Assembly (NCBI RefSeq): GCF_000499385.1
Contig: NW_013651785.1
Location: 61,244 to 107,796, forward strand
Source: Eimeria necatrix
Taxonomy: Eukaryota; Apicomplexa; Conoidasida; Eucoccidiorida; Eimeriidae
Direction: 5' to 3'
Length of the DNA: 46,553 nucleotides
This document shows, piece after piece, positions 33,255 to 44,700 of this stretch (positions are counted from its first letter, which is position 1; each line of letters begins with the position of its first letter). Under the pieces are notes generated by a model, which made no database searches, was not told the DNA's origin, and saw only the letters and a program-made list of their open reading frames with translations. The position numbers and the translations under genes are program-made.

Positions 33255-34583
33255 ATGGGGTGCGTTAGGATCTGCGCTCTTCGCGAGAGGAGCCCATAAA
33301 GAACAACACTTATTGCTTGACGCATTTACAGCTCTCCTGTGGTGGTAGTAAGCCGCGGTGACGTAGAAGACTCCAGGCCATTTGCAGTGGTGTTCGCGGT
33401 GTGTGGCTTCCTCGCAGCAACGCACAGGGCCAGCTGACCCCTCAAGAGCAAAAAGACCTCGTCCAAGCCGCAAACTTCAGTGAGCGCGATATTAAGAAAC
33501 TCTATAAGCGCTTTCGTGCGCTGGACACGAACCAGAACGGCGAGCTGGACCCCCACGAGCTGTTTGAAGTTCCCGAGATCGCAGATGTGCGTTCATAAAC
33601 GCAGTTATTCGTGCAGTTTTCCCCCTTTTCGCGAATTGCACGTAAATGTAACTCTTTTGGTTCCAAACGGGTCCCTGTGGATCGTTATTGCATGCAAAAA
33701 CTTGCCACTGCTGAACAGCCACTTAGCTGCGAAGACGCTGTTGCGTGTGTTTCGCTGCTGTGCCTTTAGAACCCATTGGTGAAGCGCGTGCTGTCTATAT
33801 TCGACACGAATGGCGATGGCCGAGTGTCGTTCATAGAGTTTCTTGTGGGTTTGTCGAAGTTGGCAGCTGGCACGGACGAGATGCAAAAGACTAAGTTTGC
33901 ATTTGATGTCTACGACATCAACAAAGACGGGCACATAAGCAACGGAGAGCTCTTTGCCGTTATGAAAATGATGGTGGGAAACAACCTTAACGACCAGCAG
34001 GTGCGCAACAGTCACAAGCGGCGTGGAGTTGAGGGCTTTGGCTCTCCAAGACGTGATGGTCTGCCCACCACTGTGGCAGTGCATGGCAAATACACTTTTA
34101 ATTTGGATTTAGGCTCGCCAGCTCAAGCCATTGGTTGGCGGCTTGTTGCTTCGTTGCCGGTGTCTATCTCGAGGTGGAGGCTTGCCGAGTCTCCTCCGAA
34201 AGTTTCTGCAACGGGAGCTGTTTGCACAGCGATCCAGTTTGTCGGTTCACAGAGTTAAGTGCACCTAATGACGCTGGATAAGTCAATATTGTAGTCTATT
34301 TGTTGCAGGATTTGCTCTTCAAGGTGGGTGTGTACTGTTGGAATTCTGTTTGTGCTACAGCTGCAGCAGCTAGTGGACCGAACAATTGTGCAGGCGGACA
34401 AGGACGGGGACGGAATGATTTCTTTTGAAGAATTTAGAGAGGTATGGACAACCGAAAGTAAAGTCTAGTGGAAAATTCATTGGGTTCAGAAGAAGTTAAG
34501 TAGTCAAAAAGTAGCCTGTGTGAGGTGCGCTTCAGATGGTTTCCCACATCGACATCGCAGATAAACTCCGAGTTGACGTTTGA
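33255..34583 (+). CDS. CNB: Calcineurin B, regulatory subunit of the Ca2+/calmodulin-dependent phosphatase, 177 aa, 5 exons
   Basis: It binds calcineurin A and senses Ca2+; in related apicomplexans the phosphatase acts in attachment and invasion (family knowledge). Exons: 33,255-33,259 (only ATGGG), 33,418-33,586, 33,770-34,000, 34,361-34,441 and 34,536-34,583, all phases closing. The N-terminus MGNAQGQ keeps the myristoylation Gly. The four EF-hand loops are [36 protein letters not shown] and [12 protein letters not shown]. All have acidic residues at positions 1 and 12, so all four may bind Ca2+. The linker [19 protein letters not shown] and the ending IADKLRVDV match calcineurin B rather than calmodulin or NCS proteins. 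Length is that of the family. The 5-bp first exon is why the start is easily missed. Its 3' end faces the next minus-strand gene 201 bp away. Confidence 0.93.
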
Positions 34584-34784
34584 GCTACTTCTCGAACTGT
34601 TCCATCGCATGTTAATTATGACGACGCCGAGTTCTTTTCAGAGGGAGGGGGTTTTTGAGGCGTCTGCGGTGACCCAGCTGCGCATCGTCGTCCTTGCCAT
34701 TTGTTATAGCTAGCCATTCTGACAGCACAGGGAGGCCGGGCCAACTCGTATCTGCACAATGCAGATATATGGCTTGCGTTTCAC

Positions 34785-36789
34785 TTACGCCTCGGCAGGC
34801 ACAGTCAGTGCCTTGGGGTCTAAGGCGTAAGTCCGCACAACGGGGAATGGCGGGTCTGCGGCGTCTCGTGGCTCCTGAATCAGCGACAAAGTGCTCCTGC
34901 GGAAGGTAACGCCGTACAATTACGCAGTACAACGGTGTGCTGCAGGCTGTTCCCTGGCCGCATGCGCCTTACAGCAGTCATCTCTGGGAGGCACAGCGCC
35001 CTAGCAGGGCTGCTTACTCGAGCGCAACATAAGGATCTAACGGAGACGGGCGGTGAGCCTGCAGTCGCTGTTCACAGCAGCACGCACGTCAAGAACGCCG
35101 CCGCTCAACTATTTGCTGCCCGTGATGCCGGGGGCTGCGAGCTATCGGCGACCCTGCAGCAAATTATCAACCTTACCAACTCGCACTGCAGCATGTCGGC
35201 AATGTCAGGATCATCTCCTGTGTCGTCACGGCTACGGATCTCAAGATGAGCCACGCCGTTAATAGCTTCATGCGAAAGCTGCCCCGTGAAGTAGCGTAGG
35301 TGCACCTGGGGAGCCTTGCCATGTTTGTCGCCGGCTGTGACACAGTCTGAAGTGCCTCGTGATTGGCTTCTCCGAACGGCGTCTTGTAGCTGGCGGGTAG
35401 TCAGTAGCTGCAGGTCTCGGTGGTGCTGCACGTCAGCCCACAGCTTGCAAGCGAACTGGGCCTCACTTGAAGAGTGATTTCTCCAGAGTGGCAGTTGGCT
35501 CCAAACTGACTGTAGGCAGATGCCTATACGACTTAGTTGTCACCCCAAAACGCATATCAATACTGCAGTTTTTTTAGCATTGTCTGCTTAATTTGCTAGC
35601 TCTTATGTCGGCGAACTGCAAAAGGTGGCAGCTTGTCAGGCTTGCTGTAGCTTGTGGCTGTCACCTGAACGACGTAGCCCTTATTGCAAAGCAACACTGG
35701 GCAGGACGCACCTTAATGAAATGGCTGACGAATCGAAGAGAAGAAAGCTGCACGCATGGGATGGCGAAAAGTAAGGAAGGCCCAAGATTCAGGCCGGGGC
35801 TTGAGACGGCGAACACGCCGAACACGCCGGGAGCGCAGGCTAAAATTACAGCCAGCCGGGCCACTATACTGCGGGCTGTGTGAGTTGCAAGTAGAGCTCC
35901 TAAAGCTATCAAATACAAAAGAAAACTGACCCGTTGCGCGGCCATCTTCCATTCCTTCCGAGCCCGCCTCATTGAATACGCACACAGGAGCAACAGGCAC
36001 GAATTCGCGATCCAGTGGGAGAAGAGTCTCTCGGTGTTCTGCTCTGGCGCAATCAAACGGTCTGAATTGAGGACATGCACGGCGACGCAGATTTGAGGTG
36101 TTACTACAGGGAGCTTTTTCCCATTTTGGAAGGCTTAATTTGGACTTCTGCAGTGCCACTCAGTAAAGCAGTGAAAAGGCTTACACCAATCTGGGTTGTC
36201 CTCAGGGCTACCCTTGCAGGAAATAACGGAGGGCGCTTCCTTCGGGCAGCCTGAACTCTCCGGAAGCTGGTCTTTAGGGGCCAACACGAACAGAGACATC
36301 ACTTTCCAGTGCCCTATCCCGTCGGTGCTGTACCTGCCTTCTGTCCCTGTGGGTGCCGATAGCACCCGCAAAACGTCCCATGCATCGCTTATTGCATTGA
36401 GCAGCCACTGTTTAAGCAGGTAAGGCCGAGTCCACAACGATCCTTCTTCTTCTTCCTACGCAGAAAATGGAATATGAAAATGTCCCGTGATTAAGTGTTA
36501 TTCTATGGTTCCACTCTGGCCGCTTCACGGGCCATTCACAGCCTTCTTGTTGGTTAGTTTAACAAATTTTATTTGGTGCAGGGGACCGGCAGAATATGAA
36601 GCAGAATAAGATATGATCCAAACACTTTGTCCAACCTTGTCGAAGTTTTCGCTAGTAGCCATAAGAGGACCGCTGATAGTGCCTCAACAGGGAAAGACGC
36701 ACAACTTTATCAATCAGTTCATGCTCGCTGTACCCATCGCGCTGTGAGCAGACAAATGCCTGCGGAAAACCCAACAGTAAAAGCCTCAT
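34785..36789 (-). CDS. Unrecognised protein with signal peptide, 324 aa, 6 exons
   Basis: Built by eye from six exons whose phases all close: 36,789-36,703, 36,455-36,185, 36,061-35,931, 35,509-35,177, 35,058-35,018 and 34,896-34,785. Donors include GTGCGT, GTAAGC, GTCAGT, GTAAGG and GTAAGC. The product starts MRLLLLGFPQAFVCSQ, a short signal peptide. Segments that look like conserved protein are WTRPYLLKQWLLNAISDAWD, GHWKVMSLFVLAPKDQ, LFSHWIANSCLLLLCAYSM, EAQFACKLWADVQHHRDLQL, INGVAHLEIRSRDDTGDDPD and PFPVVRTYALDPKALTVPAEA at the end. I recognise no family. The last three exons are the most secure; the first three could belong to another gene. Confidence 0.5.
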
Positions 36790-37508
36790 GCTAGGTTCCT
36801 TAAAGGCAAAAATGGGGACTGGAGAAAATCAGCTATGCGGAATCCAGTTAGCGAATATTAGAGTGCAGGGGCTCGCGCTTGTTGGTAAGGCACTTGGAAT
36901 ACCTGTGTCGACCTCTTAGGGCCCTTCAACTGCAGCACCAATCGCTTCCATGGTGCAAAAGTTTCGCTGTGCTCTTCCGTGATCTTCACCTCAAAAGGCT
37001 CCCCCACATACTCCACGACGGCCTTATTGGACTGCGCCCAGATTACGCAGCAATTTCACTACGCTGTTTGCTTGAAAATAATCAAAAGGAAGACAGAGGG
37101 TCCTGCACGTGACTAAACAGTGTATCTCGAAGTGGCTGAAGTGCTTCATTCGCAGACGCAAGCATTAAATAAGTGCTCGCCGCAGCGTTCATGTGGCCAA
37201 ATCCATGCGCTGTCACTAGCGTTTTATGGGGACTTTTTATTCACATATATCTGTACCAAGTTGCAGGCGCACAAGTATATGCAAATATGCCCCTGTAATC
37301 AATTGCAAACACGCATGTATACAAGCATGCACTGAAGGCGGGCAGAGAACAGCTAAATGCCATGCCTGTAGGATGGAGATCGCATCTTTGATGTACGGAT
37401 GCCTTTCTTCCCGCGTTGCTGCTCGCCTGCACAGCAGACAGAGTAAAAGGACCATGGCATTCTCGTTCTACGGCTTTAAAATGCGCGAAAAAAGCCTATG
37501 TACTGCCT
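36790..37508. other. 0.7 kb intergenic, no gene recognised
   Basis: Lies between two minus-strand genes and should hold the promoter of the unrecognised 324-aa gene. Short frames only. Confidence 0.45.
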
Positions 37509-37940
37509 TTACAGCGCCTGCGGTCTGCGGTAAAGCAGCCTCGCCCACCATGTATTGAAGGCGGCAGCTCCTGCAAATATGCCACACCAGCCTAGGGAGA
37601 TGCAGAACAGAATCCAGTCTTCCTTCTCCATGTTGTAGAGGTAAAATGTGAGACGTCTGCTAACTCTTGCAGGCCAACTTATCCCTCCGCGGCTCTTCAG
37701 TACAGTGCCGTGAACAAAAGAGGCCTGAGTAGCCCCTTTTGACGCTGTTTGTGCCGCTGTTGCTGTTGCAAATTGGGAGGAGAAAAGACGAGAGCCTCCT
37801 TGGGCTCCGCATTGTCTTGTTATAAAACGGGCTATTGGCCAGATATGTTTGCAAGGTTGCTGCGGATACTGTGCAGGGAGCTCGCGGAGCTGCGCACGGT
37901 GCTGTACAAGTCGTCTTGGTCGAGAATGCCAAAAATTCAT
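37509..37940 (-). CDS. Small putative mitochondrial membrane protein, 143 aa
   Basis: Single open exon. From ATG 37,940 the first 60 residues are rich in Arg, Gln and Ser without acids at the start (MNFWHSRPRRLVQHRAQL), with SRLFSSQF as a plausible cleavage region. This is like a mitochondrial presequence. The C-terminus has YNMEKEDWILFCISLGW, then a hydrophobic span (CGIFAGAAAFNTWWARLL), and ends YRRPQAL. This layout fits small respiratory-complex or ATP synthase subunits of apicomplexans, but I cannot name it. An in-frame ATG at 38,009 would add 23 residues. The mitochondrial location is inferred from composition only. Confidence 0.55.
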   Translation of the reverse strand: MNFWHSRPRRLVQHRAQLRELPAQYPQQPCKHIWPIARFITRQCGAQGGSRLFSSQFATATAAQTASKGATQASFVHGTVLKSRGGISWPARVSRRLTFYLYNMEKEDWILFCISLGWCGIFAGAAAFNTWWARLLYRRPQAL

Positions 37941-38766
37941 GGGATAACTAATGGGCGAGCGCCCGATGGGGCAGTAGGGGACAACCCCCCGAGCGACCAG
38001 AAGCGTCATGACAGTCTCTGCTGCCGCTGACGAAGGCCTCGCCAACTAGATCATGTTCAGTAGCTGATGCTTACTGCTGTTCTGATTATATATCAATGGC
38101 CTGTTGCTGGTAGGCTATGTTAATGATTTCGCGAACAGCAAAAACTCTCCGGAGAAGCTCACTGGGTAGCTTGAACAGCAGAGCAGCCGACAGCAGGCCC
38201 CAATCCCTTTTTCCTGTTTTTCTCTGGTGCTAAGAGGAAGAGTTATCAGGGAATAAACGGCTGGCAGTGCAGATCGTTTGCGCCTCGCCCTGAGGGCCCA
38301 GGCTGCCAGGCCGTTTCGAAGCTGCGCTTCTACCAATTTTCAAAATTCTCTAGGCAAGCCGACCGTAGCACTCTCCTTAACAACGAGTTCGTACAAATTG
38401 TAAAGGAAGGTGTGCGGAATCATTTCAACCTAGTCCTGTTCAGGGTTTCTCAAAGCACCACCTTCGACAAGCCACAGCCCTAAGCTTTGCAAAAGATGGC
38501 CCTATTCTGAGAGGTAACTGCACACTTTATATGTATATGAAATCCATTTATTATTAATTAGGCGCATAGAGAGCAGACACCTCGTATTTGGTAGGAGTCT
38601 TCTGTCCTCGTGTCCCTGTAGGCTTCATCTTCGTCCGTGTGGCTGTGGATTTGCCATTTGCCTGTCATGTACGAGTCGGCAATCGCCCTCCACTGAATCT
38701 TGCTGAAAATCCAGAAAGACCACTTTGGGAGCGTTGGATCCCAGACTCCATCAGGCTACGTGAGCG
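37941..38766. other. 0.8 kb between divergent genes
   Basis: No gene recognised. Contains the likely divergent promoters of the flanking genes. Confidence 0.45.
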
Positions 38767-39962
38767 ATGGGCGGCCTCTATGGCCCTAAATACTGTCGGC
38801 AGGCGCTGCTGATCGTTGTCGGCGTCTTCTGCTGCAGTTTCTTATGCACAGGCGCGGCTGTGTTGTCACCTTCTGTCAAGACATCATTTGCTGTGGCTGC
38901 CTCTGGGAGGAAACCTGTGGCTTCACTACTTCCCCCTCTGTCAACAGACGACGCGGCAGCTATTTCGGCGGTGGCAACATCTGTAGAGTGGGGCTTTTGT
39001 CCACAATCTCCATCCCATTCACAGCATTCACGGAGCTCGGAAATCAGAGGGCCTGAGCGCTTGCAGCGACAGCTGCTGCTTCAGATCGTTGGGTTGCTAC
39101 CCGCTGTAGGGCGAAGCAAACCAGGAGGCTCGTGGGAACCCACGAAATGGTATGGGCGGCCCCTACCAAGGTGGCGTCGTGGAAATTCGCAGCCCTTTGC
39201 CGTACGCCTTGTACAGCCAAACATCTATGTAAGAACATCCACTACTCGCATGCATGCTCTCATGCCAGTCTCCTAGTTTGCCCTTTATGACTCCCTAGGT
39301 GTAAGATGTTATCTAAAGCGGAGAACCCACGAGTTTTACAGCTACACATTATAGCTAACATAGGCAATTACAAGTTTATGAGCCATTGCTGCTGAACTCT
39401 GCATTGTCACAAAGTCGCGGAGGCATTCTGAGGATCTCTTTTATTCTTTGGAGGCATTACGACCTGTGGAAAGTGTTTTTTGCTTCTTGTACTTCTCCAT
39501 ATATGTGTTGTTGGCTGCAGGGCGTGTACAAATACCTTATAGAGTCTCGCCAGGTGGAGCTGAAGCAGTTTGAGAAGGTCCTCAAAGATGGACGAACAGC
39601 TCTGGTGTATGAGCTCCGCCCGGTTAGTGTTTGGAGAAGATTTTTCAACAACTTAATTTAAGAGGCTCTTTATTTTGCAACATTTGAGCAAAGCAGACCA
39701 ACCGCTTAGCTGGATGTATTCAGATCATGGAAAAATGGATTCATAGTCCGCGACTAGACTCTCAAGATAGTGGGAGAAGGCTCGGTTTCGCAGCGTGACC
39801 GTCCGAACCTCTGAATTTTGGAGGCCCCGAAACTAGAAACAGCAGTGCCACCACAGGGGCCTTTAATCTTACTCTTTTTCCTGCCCATGGGGCCTTCAGC
39901 CGCTTAGGTTCCGTGAATGGCCAGCTCCGTGTGCAGGAAGCGCAGGGGAGGTATTATGGTGA
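38767..39962 (+). CDS. Putative secreted or apicoplast-targeted protein, unrecognised, about 208 aa, 3 exons
   Basis: Exons: 38,767-39,228 (TAT|GTAAGA), 39,521-39,622 (CCG|GTTAGT) and probably 39,900-39,962, which follows a long pyrimidine tract. All are phase 0. Residues 13-32 (ALLIVVGVFCCSFLCTGAAVL) are a signal sequence. The next 80 residues are Ser/Ala/Pro-rich with few acids, like the second part of a bipartite plastid leader. The folded part is probably WYGRPLPRWRRGNSQPFAVR, then GVYKYLIESRQVELKQFEKV and GRTALVYELRP. The basic, Arg/Trp-rich core could be a plastid ribosomal or RNA-binding protein, but this is a guess. Two other acceptors (about 39,680-39,690) would change the last 20-35 residues. 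Confidence 0.5.
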
Positions 39963-40620
39963 AGTGGATTCACCCCACCATCGCACAAGCGTTTTAGTTG
40001 ACGCCTCATGCGGCCGATGGATCCCGAAGAGTGCTTCAGTCTTGTGATTTACTACTTAGACGGGTAACCGCAACTCTTTGGCTTAGTTCTTAACAGCTGC
40101 CTGAAGCCATGCATATGCCAAGCTACGGCTAAGGACCATACATTACGTTGCAGCGTTTCATTGGATGCAGCGGCGAGCGAAGCTGCCTTGTATGTTCTAG
40201 CTTTGAGTCTCAATGCCACGCCCATATATATGTGTAGAGCCACTAGATTCACAGTATGACAGGGAAGAAAAGAAAGCTGCTGCGCAAGCAAGGGCGGACA
40301 CTTCCTACCCATGTTTGTCGTCCGTTAACATACATATTTTGGTCGTGCATGGCGCACTTGTATACATTCGTGCACCTATGCGCTATATACAGATTATATA
40401 TGGTTCAACATGCATCGGGTCATCCAAAAGTCGTGCTTTTATTCTTCGTCGTCATGGTCCCAACTTAATCCTCGTGTAGTGGCTGTGGGTCGATTATCCA
40501 GTGATTGGCAAGCTAGTTAAGATTTTTACTTTACATAGGCTTCTGACGACACCAGACAATACGAAGGCTTGCAAATAACGTATTTTGTTGGAGTCATCAG
40601 CACCGCCCTCCACCAACATT
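39963..40620. other. 0.65 kb intergenic, no gene recognised
   Basis: Unique AT-balanced sequence. Short frames only. Confidence 0.45.
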
Positions 40621-41658
40621 AGCTGCGCTGTCTTTGCTCCACTGTGCTGGAGCCGTGGGCGGCTGGAGCAGCAGGTTCAAGCTAGCTGATTCGGTGTGCC
40701 GGTTGAGCACAGCGTCCTTCTTGTAGCTACACCGAAAACCTTTTCATTTTTTAAAAGCTCGTGGGCTTTTTTAAAGCGTGTGCTTCGCTTGATGTTGTCC
40801 AAAAGGGAGGTGCCCAAGGGCTGACGACAGCTTGGGCTGCTCTGATCGGCTGTCCTCTGAAAGGGTTTCGTGGAAAGAAAACTTGGCAAATTCGCGTTGT
40901 CTTAGATCTTAGACAGAATTTACCATACTCAACTGACACGCGAAAACGGCCTGTGTAGAAGCCGTTGCCGGTTGGCCTGTGCTCACCCGAACAAGACGGT
41001 TCGACCACTCCTGTTCTGGTTCCCAAGCCGAACGAAGCCCGCTTCGCACAAAGAGTTACACGGGCTTTTTCCATTATCTGGAGAGAGGGGAAAGTCAGAA
41101 AAAGCAGCGCAGAGTGATGAGGCCTGGTTGAATTCGTTTAGCTGCGCTGTCTTTGGTCCACTGTGCTGGAGCCGTGGGCGGCTGGAGCAGCAGCTTCAAG
41201 CTAGCTCTAACGGTCTGCCGGTTGAGCACAGCGTCCTTCTTGTAGCTACACCGAAAACCTTTTCATTTTTTAAAAGCTCGTGGGCTTTTTTAAAGCGTGT
41301 GCTTCGCTTGATGCTGTCCAAAAGGGAGGTGCCCAACGGCTGACGGCAGCTTGGGCTGCTCTGATCGGCTGTCCTCTGAAAGGGTTTCGTGGAAAGAAAA
41401 CTTGGCAAATTCGCGTTGTCTTAGATCTTAGACAGAATTTACCATACTCAACTGACACGCGAAAACGGCCTGTGTAGAAGCCGTTGCCGGTTGGCCTGTG
41501 CTCACCCGAACGAGACGGTTCGACCACTCCTGTTCTGGTTCCCAAGCCGAACGAAGCCCGCTTCGCACGAAAAGTTACACAGGCTTTCTTCATTATCTGT
41601 AGAGGGGGGAAAGTCAGAAAAAGCAGCGCAGAGTGATGAGGCCTGGTTGAATTCGTTT
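40621..41658 (+). repeat. 519-bp direct tandem duplication upstream of the glucosyltransferase-PDI gene
   Basis: Unit A is about 40,621-41,139 and unit B about 41,140-41,658. They are aligned base for base at an offset of 519 with only scattered substitutions, roughly 95 percent identical by eye. Both start AGCTGCGCTGTCTTTG and end GGCCTGGTTGAATTCGTTT. Short frames are duplicated with them and none looks like a gene. Unit B ends 43 bp before the next start codon, so the 5' UTR and/or promoter is probably duplicated. Confidence 0.95.
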
Positions 41659-41700
41659 TGCACGCTATCTGCTGCATGCGGAAAGGACTGGCACCATAAA

Positions 41701-44700
41701 ATGGCAAAGGGAGAAACGGGGCAATTGGCTGCCTCATCGCTGCAGTCCAAGGCAGCGAAAGCAGCCCCTGCTCATGCTGCTGCTCGGCGACGCAGTTCCA
41801 CCGTGCGACGCTGGACCAGCGTGGTAACTTCAAAGTGGGCCTGGAGTGCCGTTGTTATTGTGGCGGTCTACTTGGGTTTCTTCTATCGTCCGCGGCTTCT
41901 GAGATACACATTTGAAATAGCCGGGGGGCCTGGCTTAAATCCTGAATTTCCTTCTCCATCTCGCCACTTCCGCATTGTGGTGCGAAATGCCAAGGGTCAC
42001 CAGGAGGTGCCGGCTGGGTTCAAGGCTAACAACATCCGTCTCAGTTGGCAAACTGTGCCGCATATCCCAGGACAGTCTGGTCCACCTGTTGGATATGAGG
42101 TGTACGACATAGGCAACGGCGAATATGAAGTAGCATATCGAGTAAGGGAAGGAATACCGAGCGGCCACGAGCTGCGCTTGAAGGTTACCTATGGCGGCCG
42201 TCGAACGAGCTTTGCAATCGAGCCAGTAGAAGTATCTATACCTGGCCCCCTCCATGAACCAAGCTGCTTTGACCCCGTAAATTCATCTACGTGGACCAAA
42301 GCTATGGGTTGCCCACGTAGCTTTCCCCAGCTGGAAGAAGTGAGCCATCATGCAGTTAGATGCGCTTGCTTGCATAATGTGTCAAACATGCAATTTGACA
42401 GAGCTAAAAGATGCTGTCGAATATGAGCGCAATCACAGAGTAGACTTGAGATGAAGGAACTTGCGAGCAGAGTCACCACGAGCTTCGATTAGATATGCAG
42501 GCCCGTAGAGTATTTCAAGCAGATTTCAGTTTTATGTATCTCTTGCGAAGGATTTGGAGAACTTTGCGACGATCGATTTGGCCAAACTACGAGCTGCTAT
42601 CCCCAAGCTAGTGGAAAAAAGCTCTGCAACCTCTTTCCTACACTACGTAATCAAGGACAACCAAATCTTTAGGAAGGCCCACGGACCTTTCCCAGCGTTT
42701 TCGTATTTCTCTGACATGGTCCTTCACCAATTAAGTGCCACTGTCAAGTTACCAGGTCAGTGACCGTGGCGTTAACATAATCGGTAGCTCAGTAGCCTAT
42801 GGCCACCGTCTAAAGGGCCCTGAGAGAGCTGAGAGGTCGGTTTGCTCTTCTTCCCGCTCCACCTTTAATTTGCCTGCTTATGTATTGGCCAAGTTGAAGG
42901 GACAATGACAATGCATTCAGCATGGACGGGCACCCTGCTTGACCGCCACCGCGCTTCTTTTTGTGTCCTGCGCAGACGTGGAGTTTGTAATGAATGTAGG
43001 TGATTGGCCTCTCGTCGCAAAAAGTTGGGGTGACAGCAGGGTGCCAGTGTTCTCGTGGTGCGGGTCTACTGACTCGTTTGATATAGTACTCCCCCAGTGG
43101 GACGTTACGCGCTCAACGGTCCTAGGGAACGCGGCTTCTAGCCCGGATCTTCTGGCTTCTCAGGTATGGAGGCAAAAGAACGAAAGGGGAAGAGGCAGAT
43201 CGTTGCAGAAACAGGATTAGGGGCGGCGTGGACCTCGCACAACCAACTTTGCTGGGTGTTACTGTGCTAGACTGGCCACACTGCCCACAGGGATGTTACA
43301 TAGACACGAATCCAACGTTATTGCATGCGTCGCTTTATCAGTTCTTGTGCGTGACGGAACTGCGCTTCAGTCGTGACTGAGCTCCCATTTGGCGACATTT
43401 TTGCTTTGCACGCAGGGTTGGGGCACCCGTAAGTGGAACAAAAGAGATCCCCGAGCTGCATTCCGTGGACGTGACAGCAATCCTGTTCGAGTGCAGCTGG
43501 CACAGCTGTCTTCAAAACACCCAGATCTGCTTGATGTAGCTATTACTAGCTGGGAAAACGACGAAAATTTTGAAGTTGAAGAGCAACTTGGCAGAAAGGG
43601 GTCTCTGCAGCTCCAAGAGTTTTCCAAGTACAAGTACATCCTCCTGCTTGACGGCACAGTTGCTGCCTACAGAAATCCGTATCTTATTGCCAGTGAGCTG
43701 CTCATGCCCACCTTTCAATGGCCTGCTCACTGGGTTCCTGCGAGCCAAGATTATCGACCTATAGAGTGACACTGCTGCAATGCTTCCCCGTTACACCAAC
43801 AAAGTTACTGTGGCGGACTTAAGTAGCCTTGGATCTGTTAATTGCTTCTCACAGGCGGCAGTTTATTGCTAAAACAGGAGAGCCCCTACTACGAGTGGTA
43901 TCAGAAAGAGCTGTCTCCCTGGAAGCACTTTGTCCCATTTGACGGCACTGGAGAAGACTTGCTCTCAAAGCTACAATGGGCAAAGGAGCATGATGAGGAG
44001 GCGCAACGCATCGCTGCCAACGGTAAGATTCACCAGCACTCGCCTGCTTGAAGACAAGAACTTTCCCAGCTTTTTGTTGAAGTAACCCTGCATTGCTGTG
44101 GGCAGAATATCATAGGGCTGCATGTACTATTGAAAAATTAGCTTCCGATGCTTTGCTCGCTGGAAGCACAAAACTGCTGACCCACGAGGGGCAGAAAGCA
44201 CTTTGCTATCGGTACAAGCCGCCTTTGAGCTTTCAATTTGTGAAATGGAGGAAAGCCATGCATATTGTACGTTTTTTTTTGAACAGCTCGAGACTACGCG
44301 AGGAGGCATCTTCTACCAGAACGTGTCCTGTGCTTTTACTATCGAGCATTACATGCCTATGCATCCAGACAGAAAGGCACCCCAGCTGTTACAGAGGACA
44401 TGATTTGGGTACCCATACCGCATCGGCCAAAGCGCAATACGTGCGGGTCACCTGACGTACTGACAAGATTAGGAAGTTATCCCATAGTTCCGCTCCACCC
44501 GACATCAGTAGAATCAGTTTTATTCAAGGAAGACAAGGTGCGTTTGATGCCTCAAGCGTGTAAGAGGCATTCATACATTGAGCGAATAACTGGGCAGCTG
44601 GATTGCGTTGGTTTATGCAGTTTTTTTGATCACATAAAAGCATGTGCGTGTGCGTATACTTTTTTCAGGACGCGGTTGTGATTGCTCATTCAGCATTTTG

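Noticed and set aside
40677..41408. Duplicated short frames starting MPSFLSTKPFQ and MGFFKACASL
   Set aside because: They are duplicated only because the 519-bp DNA unit is; both strands show equal open frames and no domain.
41491..41700. 70-residue upstream extension of the glucosyltransferase frame (MACAHPNETV...)
   Set aside because: It lies in the duplicated non-coding unit and is copied upstream with changes; the Met at 41,701 directly precedes the basic region and membrane anchor.
44106..44266. Candidate exon of the glucosyltransferase gene (EYHRAACTIEK...)
   Set aside because: It fits phase 1 in and phase 0 out, but joining 44,022 straight to 44,287 gives ARDYARRHLLPERVLCFYY, which matches the CAP10 C-terminus exactly in order. 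The extra exon would break it and then lead into a stop.
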